Positions 56,201 to 62,919 of a DNA stretch of 64,000 bases are shown piece after piece. The translations under genes and the position numbers were made by a program. How positions within the stretch are numbered: position 1 is the first letter of the stretch; each line of letters opens with the position of its first letter. Origin of the DNA: JAEMQF01 sp963850525 (lineage in GTDB: Bacteria; Pseudomonadota; Gammaproteobacteria; Burkholderiales; Burkholderiaceae_C). The notes beneath the pieces were generated by a model. That model was not told the DNA's origin. It saw nothing but the letters and a program-made list of their open reading frames with translations, and did not search any database. The stretch is from NCBI GenBank assembly GCA_963850525.1, contig CAWKLQ010000010.1, positions 309,869 through 373,868 of the forward strand. The letters are read 5' to 3'.

Positions 56201-58145
56201 AGTGGCGTTGGCGCTGCCCTCGTCGATCGCCACCGTGGCATCGACGATGTTCGGTGCGTTGTCGTTCAGGTTGTTCAGGTTGACGGTGATCGCCGCGGTG
56301 TCCGACAGCGTTCCGTCGCTGGCCGTCACCGTCAGGGTGAAGCTGGGCGTGGTTTCGAAGTCCAGCGCGGCGCTGTTGGCGACGGTGATGGCGCCCGTTG
56401 CGGCGTTGATGGCGAACGCACCGCCGGTGTTGCCTGCCGTGATGCTGTAGGTGATCGCTTGAGCGTCCCTGTCAAAGTCAGTTCCGGTGAAGCTGTCGCT
56501 GACGTTGGTCACCGCGGTGGTGTTGGCGCTGTTCTCGTCGATCGCCACCGTGGCGTCAGTGATGTTCGGGGCGTTGTCGTTGAGGTTGTTCAGGTTGACC
56601 GTGATGGCTGCGGTGTCGCTCAGGCTGCCATCGCTCGCCGTCACGGTCAACGTGAAACTGGGCGTCGTCTCGAAGTCGAGGGCCGTGCTGTTGGCCACCG
56701 TGATGGCACCCGTCACGGCGTCGATGGCAAACGCCCCGCCAGTGTTACCGCCGGTGATGCTGTAGGTGATGGCCTGCGCATCCCGGTCGAAATCTGTGCC
56801 GGTGAAGCTGTCGGAGACGTTGGTCACCGCAGCGGCGTTGGCGCTGTTCTCGTCGATCGCGACGGTCGCGTCAATGATGTTCGGCGCGTTGTCGTTGAGG
56901 TTGTTCAAGTTGACCGTGATCGCTGCGGTGTCGCTCAGGCTGCCGTCGCTGGCGGTCACGGTCAATGTGAAGCTGGGCGAGGCCTCGAAGTCGAGGGCCG
57001 CGCTGTTGGCCACGGTAATGGCACCCGTCGCGGCGTCGATGGCGAACGCCCCACCGGTGTTGCCGGCGCTGATGCTGTAGGTGATGGCCTCGCCATCGCG
57101 GTCGAGATCGGTGCCGGTGAAGCTGTCACTGACGTTGAGGACGGCGGTAGCGTTGGCGCTGTTCTCGTCGATCGCCACCGTCGCGTCGACGATGTTCGGC
57201 GCGTTGTCGTTGAGGTTGTTCAGATTGACCGTGATCGCCGCCGTGTCGCTCAGGCTGCCGTCGCTCGCCGTCACCGTCAACGTGAAGCTCGGCGCGGTCT
57301 CAAAATCCAGCGCCGCGCTGTTAGCCACTGTGATCGCGCCAGTAGCGGCGTCTATGACGAATGCCCCGCCGGTGTTGCCACCCGTGATGCTGTAGGTGAT
57401 GGCCTGCGCGTCGCGATCGAAGTCGGTGCCGGTGAAACTGTCACTGACGTTGGTGACAGCGGTGGCGTTGGCGCTGTTCTCGTCGATCGCCACCGTGGCA
57501 TCGGCGATCGCGGGCGCGTTGTCGTTCAAGTTGTTGAGGTTGACGGTGATCGCGGCGGTGTCGCTGAGCGTGCCGTCCGAGGCGGTGACCGTGAGCGTGA
57601 AGCTGGGCGTCGTCTCGAAGTCCAACGCAGCGCTGTTCGCCACCGTGATGGCGCCAGTCGCGGCGTTGATCGCGAAGGCGCCGCCGGTGTTGCCGGCTGT
57701 GATGCTGTAGGTGATGGTCTGGGCGTCACGGTCGAAATCGGTGCCAGTGAAGCTGTCGCTCACGTTGATGACGGCAGTTGCGTTCGCGCTGTTCTCGTCG
57801 ATAGCGACGGTCGCATCGACGATGTTCGGCGCGTTGTCGTTGAGGTTGTTCAGGTTCACCGTGATCGAGCCGGTATCGCTGAGCGTGCCGTCGCTGGCCG
57901 TCACCGTGAGCGTGAAGCTGGGCGTGGTCTCGAAGTCCAGCGCGGCGCTGTTGGCGACCGTGATGGCGCCAGTCGAGGCGTTGATGGCGAAGGCGCCACC
58001 GGTGTTGCCGCCCGTGATGCTGTAAGTGATCGCCTGAGCGTCACGGTCGAAATCGGTGCCGGTGAAGCTTTCGCTGACATTGGTGACCGCGGTCGCGTTC
58101 GCACTGTTCTCATCGATAGCCACCGTCGCATCGCCAATGGCGGGC
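48067..58145 (-). repeat. Array of 32 tandem 315-bp cadherin units
   Basis: Thirty-two direct repeats of 315 bp (105 residues) run without interruption. Each has the pattern DATVAIDENSANATAV, SDSFTGTDFDRD, ITYSITAGNTGGAF, TGAITVANSAALDFE, FTLTVTASDG(S/T)LSD and LNNLNDNAP. The acidic DxD/DEN/NDN residues are cadherin-type Ca2+ ligands. Variation is confined to few positions, such as AIAD versus NIVD/NIID at the domain junction and FDRDAQ versus FDRDG(Q/E/T). Unit 16 carries the frameshift. The near identity implies ongoing recombination. Confidence 0.95.
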
Positions 58146-61100
58146 GGATCGTTGACCGCGCTGACCGCCACCGTCGAGCCGATCGCGAGCGTCGTCGTGT
58201 CCGCGCCGCCATTGGCCGTGCCGCCGCTGTCTTTGATCTGCGTGAGGGTGATCACCCGGTTGCCCGGGGTGGGGTTATCGGTGCGAGTGTTCTGATACGT
58301 GATGCCGTTCACCAGCGTCTGCGTCGCGGCGGTGCTCAGGCTGCCGCTTGAGAGCACGATCGTGGCCGTGGCGCCACTGAGCGTGGAGCTGTAGGCCAGG
58401 CCGTTGGTGACGGTCGTGCCCGAGCTGTTCGCGCCCAGCGTGATCGTGCGGCCGTCGACGACGATCACTTCGTTGGCTCCGTCCACCAGGCCGCTGACCG
58501 TGAAGGTCAGCCCGGTGATCGTCTGCCCAGACTCGATGGTGCTCGCGGCCGCGGTGCTGAACACGCTCACCGCCGCAGCCTGCGTGCCCGACCCCGCAGC
58601 CTCGGTGAAGCTCGGGTTCAGTGCTGTGGCAGTCAGCGTCGGCGCGTCGTTGACTGCCGTGATGTTGATCGTCGCCGTGTCGGAGTTCGTCAGCGACCCC
58701 CCACCCGTGTTGCCGTTGTCGTCGACCAACAAGGTCAGCGTCGCGCTCGCGCTCGGCGCATCCAATCCGTTCGTGTAGCTCACCGCACTGGTGCCGTCGG
58801 TGCTCAGCAGGTTGTTGATCTGCGTCACCGTGCCGGTGATCGTGACCGATGAAGTGCCGGAGTTGCTGACCAGCGCGCCGCTGCCGCCGGCCGTCACCGT
58901 CAGCGTGCCTTCGGTGACCGACAGCGTCACCGTCATCGAGCCCGCGGCCGCATCCACGTCGCTGATCGAGAGCCCGGTGTTCTTGAGCGTCAGCGCTACC
59001 TGCTCGGTGGCGGCGTAGGTCGCCAGCGTGATGGTGGCTACCGGCGGGTCGTTCACCGCCGCGACGCTGATGTTGCGTGCACCGGTGTTGCTGTTGGCGC
59101 TGCCATCGTTGGCGACGAACGAGACGGTGCGGGTGGCCGTGCTCGGGTTGTCGCTGCTGTTGACGTAGGTCACCGTGCGCAACGCCGTCTGGTAGTTGGC
59201 CACTGTCGTCGTGCCACTCAGAGTCAAGACGCCAGTGCCCACGTTCCAGCTGCCGGTGATGCCGAGCTGGTTGGTGAACGCCAGCACGTCCTGTCCGTTG
59301 GCATAGTTGGCCGAAATCATCACCGTGGCGCCGGTCAGGTTGGTGCTGTCGGCATCGCTCACAGTCAAACCGCCGTCGACGACTGTGGCCGCACCGTTCT
59401 CGGTGTAGGCGAGCGTCGTGCCGGTGGTCGTGACCACCGGTGCGTCGTTCACCGCCGTCCCCGTCATTGCCTTGCTGCCAGTCACTGCAGCGGCCACGCC
59501 GTCGCTGACGCTCGTCGCGATCGAGAAGTTGCTGTTGAAGTTGGCGGCAGGGGTGAAGGTCAGCCCGGCGAGCAGAGTGTTGACATCGGCGAGGGCGCCG
59601 CTCGCGGTCCAGACTCCCGTTCCGGCGTTGTAGGTCGACGTAACGGCGCCGGATATGCCGGTATTCAAGCTGCCGGCTGCCGTGTTCGACAGCGTCAAGG
59701 TCGCGGTGACGCTGGCGCTGTCGACATCGCTGATCACGATGTCGGTGAGATTGAGCGCCGTGTCTTCGGTATATGTCTCGGCGGCGCTGAGGTTGGTGGC
59801 GGTCGGGGCGTCGTTGACGGCGGTGCCCGTCATCGCCTTGCTGCCGGTGATGGCCGCTGCCACGCCATCGCTGACGCTCGTCGCGACCGTGAAGTTGCTG
59901 TTGAAGTTGGCGGCAGGGGTGAAGGTCAGCCCGGCGAGCAAGGTGTTGACGTTCGCGATCGCGCCGCTGGCAGTCCACACGCCGGTACCGGCGTTGTAGG
60001 TCGAGGTCACCGCACCCGAGGTGGCGGTGTTCAGGCTGCCGGCTGCCGTGTTCGACAGCGTCAGCGTCGCCGTGACGCTCGCGCTGTCGACATCGCTGAT
60101 CACGATGTCGGTCAGGTTCAGCGCGGTGTCTTCGGTGTAGGTCTCGGCGGCGCTCAAGTTGGTGGCGGTCGGGGCGTCGTTGACGGCGCTGACGTTGATC
60201 GTCTTCGTCGCCGCCGTGCTGGTTCCTCCGTCGCCGTCGGTCAGCACGAAGCGCACCGTGCGCGCGCTGGTCGACGGTGCGTCTGAAACGTTCGCGTAGG
60301 TGATGTTGCGCATCAGCGCCTGCGCCGACGCCGGGCTCGAACTGGTGTTGAATGTGATCACCAGCGGCGTCGTGCCGCTGCCGCCGGTCCACGTGCCGAT
60401 CGTCGTGCCGGCGTAGGTGACGTTGGCGCCCGCGACGCCGATCTGCCCCGCGCCCGTTCCTTCGTTGCGGATCGCCAGCCGGTCGTCGACGCTCCCGTTG
60501 GCGCTGTAGTCGATCGTCAGCGTGCCGGTGTCGAAGTCGCCGCCGTTGGCGTCGCTCGCGGTGGCTGTGGCATCGATGATGGTTGCCGCGGCATTCTCGG
60601 TGTAGGCGAGCGCACTGCCCGGCAAGGTGACGGTTGGCGCAGTGTTTGCCGGTACCGTGTAATCGATCACCAGCACCGGCGGGGTCGTGCCTTCACTGCT
60701 GTCGTAGGTGGCGGTGCGGTTGCCGCCGCCATCGGGGCTGGCCACCATCAGGCCGTTGTTGACATTGCTGCCGTCCACCCAGGCCTGCACCAGCGCGGTG
60801 ATCGACCAGCTGTGCTGGCCGGTCGAATTGGTGTTGAGGGTGGCCACCGCGGTCGAGTTGAAGGTGCCGCCGGCCGTCGTCCAGTTCGTCGATGGTGCGC
60901 TCTGATTCCAATTGGCGGTGCCGGCGGCGCCGTTGGCGCTTCCCTCCACCCAGGCCTGCTGCATCTCGTAAACGTTGATGTTCAGCGTGCCGCCGATCTG
61001 CGTCGCCTGCATCTGCAGCGTTGCGCTGTTGATCGTCGCGTTGGCCGGAATGCTGCTGAGGTCGAATTGCAGCAGTGCGCGCTGCAGGTCGGTGCTCTCG

Positions 61101-61948
61101 CGGTCAATGATGAGTTGGGTCGAAGCGCCGAAGTTGTTGGTCGTGTCTGGCGACTTGAGCTTGATGTAGGTATCGCCCGATGCTTGCAGGTTGGCGATCG
61201 GCAACAGCTCGACCCATTGCGAACGAAACGTCTCGTTGAAGACGATGCCGGTGTCGATCGTGCCGGTCGCGACTTCGAGCTCCCAGTCGCCACCGAGCGA
61301 CTTGTGGCCGGTTGCGTCGTCGCTCCCTGCAACATCGGCGCCGGTCAGCTGCGCGAGGTTCTGAACGAACGACTGGCCCTGCGTGCCTTGGGCCACATCG
61401 CAGCCATAGAGCATCAGGTCAGCCCCGGCGCTCAACGCTGCACGCCAGCCTTGCAGTTCGGTCGTGCGGTACTGCAGGCCGGCAGCGTCAACGTTTGCGT
61501 TGCCGAGCTGCAGTTGACCTGGCCCACCATGCGAAATGATGTGGACCGCGTCCAGGCCCCGCTCATCGGCCAGCACAGCGCTGATCTGCTTCAGCCCGTC
61601 GCTGCCGCTGCTCAGTTGCACGACTTCGATCGTCGTGCCGGCCGGCCGCGAGGCGAGCACGCCGTCGATCAGCTGCTGCGCGTCGGGTACCGCAGCGTCG
61701 ACGAAGACGATTTCGTGGCGCTGCTGCTGTTGCTGCGTGGTCGATGCGGTGGCGCTCGGCTGCGGCGCGGGGTCCACCGCGCCGACGATCGCGCTCGATG
61801 CCGCTGCTGCGTCGGCGGCCCAGAGCGCCGGGTTCAGATCGGCCGAGTACAGGATGCGCGGCTCGACCTCCTCGACGACGGCCGAGCGTTCTGCCCGACG
61901 CTTCACACTCCGCCCGAGCCAGGTGCTGAGTCGGCGCAGCAGCGTCAT
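53249..61948 (-). CDS. Giant DUF4347/cadherin-repeat surface protein, N-terminal part (frameshifted)
   Basis: The 2,899-residue frame starts at ATG 61948. The N-terminus has a LEPR-like motif (VEEVEPRILYSAD, residues 26-38) instead of a classical signal peptide. A DUF4347 domain follows (about 90-240; IVFVDAAVPDAQQLIDGVL, ISHGGPG, LMLYGCDVA), then a DNRLRE-like beta domain (about 255-420; TYIKLKSPDTTNNFGAS) and Ig/cadherin-like domains to about residue 1,270, including two tandem 122-residue copies. Cadherin units 1-16 come next. The last 34 residues are out of frame because one G is missing near 53342. Restoring it fuses this with 46599-53252 into one 5,116-residue protein, probably a secreted adhesin. 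Confidence 0.9.
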   Translation of the reverse strand: MTLLRRLSTWLGRSVKRRAERSAVVEEVEPRILYSADLNPALWAADAAAASSAIVGAVDPAPQPSATASTTQQQQQRHEIVFVDAAVPDAQQLIDGVLASRPAGTTIEVVQLSSGSDGLKQISAVLADERGLDAVHIISHGGPGQLQLGNANVDAAGLQYRTTELQGWRAALSAGADLMLYGCDVAQGTQGQSFVQNLAQLTGADVAGSDDATGHKSLGGDWELEVATGTIDTGIVFNETFRSQWVELLPIANLQASGDTYIKLKSPDTTNNFGASTQLIIDRESTDLQRALLQFDLSSIPANATINSATLQMQATQIGGTLNINVYEMQQAWVEGSANGAAGTANWNQSAPSTNWTTAGGTFNSTAVATLNTNSTGQHSWSITALVQAWVDGSNVNNGLMVASPDGGGNRTATYDSSEGTTPPVLVIDYTVPANTAPTVTLPGSALAYTENAAATIIDATATASDANGGDFDTGTLTIDYSANGSVDDRLAIRNEGTGAGQIGVAGANVTYAGTTIGTWTGGSGTTPLVITFNTSSSPASAQALMRNITYANVSDAPSTSARTVRFVLTDGDGGTSTAATKTINVSAVNDAPTATNLSAAETYTEDTALNLTDIVISDVDSASVTATLTLSNTAAGSLNTATSGAVTSTYNAGTGVWTASGAIANVNTLLAGLTFTPAANFNSNFTVATSVSDGVAAAITGSKAMTGTAVNDAPTATNLSAAETYTEDTALNLTDIVISDVDSASVTATLTLSNTAAGSLNTGISGAVTSTYNAGTGVWTASGALADVNTLLAGLTFTPAANFNSNFSIATSVSDGVAAAVTGSKAMTGTAVNDAPVVTTTGTTLAYTENGAATVVDGGLTVSDADSTNLTGATVMISANYANGQDVLAFTNQLGITGSWNVGTGVLTLSGTTTVANYQTALRTVTYVNSSDNPSTATRTVSFVANDGSANSNTGARNISVAAVNDPPVATITLATYAATEQVALTLKNTGLSISDVDAAAGSMTVTLSVTEGTLTVTAGGSGALVSNSGTSSVTITGTVTQINNLLSTDGTSAVSYTNGLDAPSASATLTLLVDDNGNTGGGSLTNSDTATINITAVNDAPTLTATALNPSFTEAAGSGTQAAAVSVFSTAAASTIESGQTITGLTFTVSGLVDGANEVIVVDGRTITLGANSSGTTVTNGLAYSSTLSGATATIVLSSGSLSTAATQTLVNGITYQNTRTDNPTPGNRVITLTQIKDSGGTANGGADTTTLAIGSTVAVSAVNDPPAIGDATVAIDENSANATAVTNVSESFTGTDFDRDAQAITYSITGGNTGGAFAINASTGAITVANSAALDFETTPSFTLTVTASDGTLSDTGSITVNLNNLNDNAPNIVDATVAIDENSANATAVINVSDSFTGTDFDRDAQTITYSITAGNTGGAFAINAATGAITVANSAALDFETTPSFTLTVTASDGTLSDTAAITVNLNNLNDNAPAIADATVAIDENSANATAVTNVSDSFTGTDFDRDAQAITYSITGGNTGGAFVIDAATGAITVANSAALDFETAPSFTLTVTASDGSLSDTAAITVNLNNLNDNAPNIVDATVAIDENSANATAVLNVSDSFTGTDLDRDGEAITYSISAGNTGGAFAIDAATGAITVANSAALDFEASPSFTLTVTASDGSLSDTAAITVNLNNLNDNAPNIIDATVAIDENSANAAAVTNVSDSFTGTDFDRDAQAITYSITGGNTGGAFAIDAVTGAITVANSTALDFETTPSFTLTVTASDGSLSDTAAITVNLNNLNDNAPNITDATVAIDENSANTTAVTNVSDSFTGTDFDRDAQAITYSITAGNTGGAFAINAATGAITVANSAALDFETTPSFTLTVTASDGTLSDTAAITVNLNNLNDNAPNIVDATVAIDEGSANATAVTNVSDSFTSTDFDRDAQALTYSITGGNTGGAFAIDALTGAITVANSAVLDFEVTPSFTLTVTASDGSLSDTAAITVNLNNLNDNAPAIADATAAIDENSANATVVTNVSDSFTGTDLDRDGEAITYSITAGNTGGAFSINASTGAVTVANSTALDFETSPSFTLTVTASDGTLSDTAAITVNLNNLNDNAPNIIDATVAIDENSGNATAVANVSDSFTGTDFDRDGTAITYSITAGNTGGAFAINAATGAITVANSAALNFETTPSFTLTVTASDGTLSDTAAITVNLTNLNDNAPNITDATVAIDENSANTTAVTNVSDSFTGTDFDRDAQAITYSISAGNTGGAFAINAATGAITVANSGALDFETTPSFTLTVTASDGSLSDTAAITVNLNNLNDNAPNIIDATVAIDENSAAATAVTNVSDSFTGTDLDRDGEAITYSITAGNTGGAFAIDAATGAITVANSAALDFEVTPNFTLTVTASDGSLSDTAAITVNLNNLNDNAPAIADATVAIDENSANATAVTNVSDSFTGTDFDRDGTAITYSITGGNTGGAFAIDAATGAITVANSAALDFETTPSFTLTVTASDGTLSDTAAISVNLNNLNDNAPNIVDATVAIDENSANATAVLNVSDSFTGTDLDRDGQAITYSISAGNTGGAFTIDAVTGAITVATSAALDFEITPSFTLTVTASDGSLSDTAAITVNLNNLNDNAPNIIDATVAIDENSANATAVLNVSDSFTGTDFDRDSQAITYSITAGNTGGAFAIDAVTGAVTVANSAALNFEITPSFTLTVTASDGSLNDTTAITVNLNNLNDNAPNIVDATVAIDENSANATAVTNVSDSFTGTDFDRDGEAITYSITSGNTGGAFAIDNLTGAITVANSAALDFETTPSFTLTVTASDGTLTDTAAITVNLNNLNDNAPAIADATVAIDENSANSTAITNISDSSPAPTSTVTRRPSPTASVPATPVGRSPSTP
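59439..60170 (-). repeat. Tandem pair of 366-bp repeats within the giant gene
   Basis: Two adjacent 366-bp units encode nearly identical 122-residue domains starting NDAPTATNLSAAETYTEDTA and ending GSKAMTGTAV. The copies differ at only a few residues. The unit is unrelated in length to the 105-residue cadherin repeats and marks a second, smaller duplication in the same gene. Confidence 0.9.
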
Positions 61949-61960
61949 CGTTGGCCTGCT

Positions 61961-61974
61961 GCGCTAGCTAGCGC
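61961..61974. other. Perfect 14-bp palindrome before the giant gene
   Basis: GCGCTAGCTAGCGC lies between the adaptor stop (61992) and the giant gene start (61948), 13 bp upstream of the ATG. It includes two overlapping CTAG tetramers, which are rare in most bacterial genomes. It could be a protein-binding site or form an RNA hairpin occluding the ribosome site. Confidence 0.5.
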
Positions 61975-61991
61975 CGTTGCACGACGGGCAG

Positions 61992-62919
61992 TCACGCTGC
62001 TGTTGGCCAGTGGCGCGGCGGCGCACTTCGCGGCGGCGCTTCGGGCAACTTCAACGCCAGATCGACCTTGCAGCGCAAGCCTGCCGGCAACGCGCCGTTC
62101 AGGTTCGGCAGCTCCAGGCGCACGCGAAACGTGTTGCTCGCGGCGTCGATCACGCGGTCCACCGTTTTCACCGTCGCCACATGCGGGCTGCGGTTGAACA
62201 GCTCGGGAATCACGGTGCCGGCTCGGCCGATCTCGACCTGGCCGAACGCGGCCGCCGGCACCAGCACGTCGACGCGCAGCGGGTCGATCGCCGCCAATCG
62301 CAGCACGGGCTTCTGGTCGACGTATTCGCCCGGCGACATGAACCGCTCGACCACCACGCCCGCGATCGGCGCGCGGATCGTGCGCTGTTCGAGTTGCGCC
62401 GCAGCGAGGTCGACTTCGCGCGTCGCGAGCTTGCGCTTCTCTTTCGCCTCGTCGCTGCGCCCACCGGCGACTTGCGCTTCGGCGCGCTGTTTGTCGACGT
62501 AGGTCTTGCTGACGAAGTTCTGCTCGACCAGCTCGTTGGCGCGTTCCAGCTCGCGCTTGCGCCAACTCCTGCGCACCTTCGGCCGCGCGAACGCCGCCGG
62601 CCTGCGCGGCTCGCTCGCGCGCCACCGCGAGCGCGGCGCGCTCGACCGACGCGTTGAGCTGCACGATCGGCTGGCCGGCCGCGACGAGGTCGCCGCGGTC
62701 GACCAGGATGCGTTCGATCACGCCCGGCGCCGCGCTGCCGATCTGCACCACCTGGTGCGGCTGGATCATGCAGTCCAGCGCGGGCGACGCCTTCGACGCC
62801 GGTTGCGCCCGGGCTGACTCTGTGGGCGTGGGCGAAATCTGCGCGCCGGCAGGAAACGGCAATGCCGCGGCAGCGCAGCCGAGGGCAAGGTATGCAACGG
62901 TGATCATCGGATGGTGCAT
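61992..62919 (-). pseudogene. HlyD/RND-type periplasmic adaptor, single-base frameshift
   Basis: The reading frame from ATG 62919 (GAAGGG just upstream) gives a signal peptide (ITVAYLALGCAAAALPFPAG), then a lipoyl half-motif GSAAPGVIERILVDRGDLVA and the start of a helical hairpin. Near 62570 the frame changes. The continuation ELERANELVEQNFVSKTYVD and RTIRAPIAGVVVERFMSPGE (second lipoyl half) plus beta-barrel region runs to the stop at 61992. Removing one base around 62,570 restores a single 308-residue adaptor, so this is a frameshifted gene or a sequence error. Membrane-fusion proteins of this type link inner-membrane pumps to outer-membrane channels. It overlaps the SecA-like gene by 16 bp and precedes the giant gene by 43 bp. 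Confidence 0.85.

Noticed and set aside
48067..58145. CRISPR-like or satellite DNA interpretation of the 315-bp periodicity
   Set aside because: The repeats are contiguous, coding, without spacers, and translate to cadherin domains.
48262..58295. Long plus-strand open frames (about 104 codons each, 315 bp apart, and one of 1,361 codons) opposite the cadherin array
   Set aside because: They are the antisense shadow of a repeated coding sequence: a frame open in one unit is open in all. They have no ribosome sites of their own and encode no recognisable domain.
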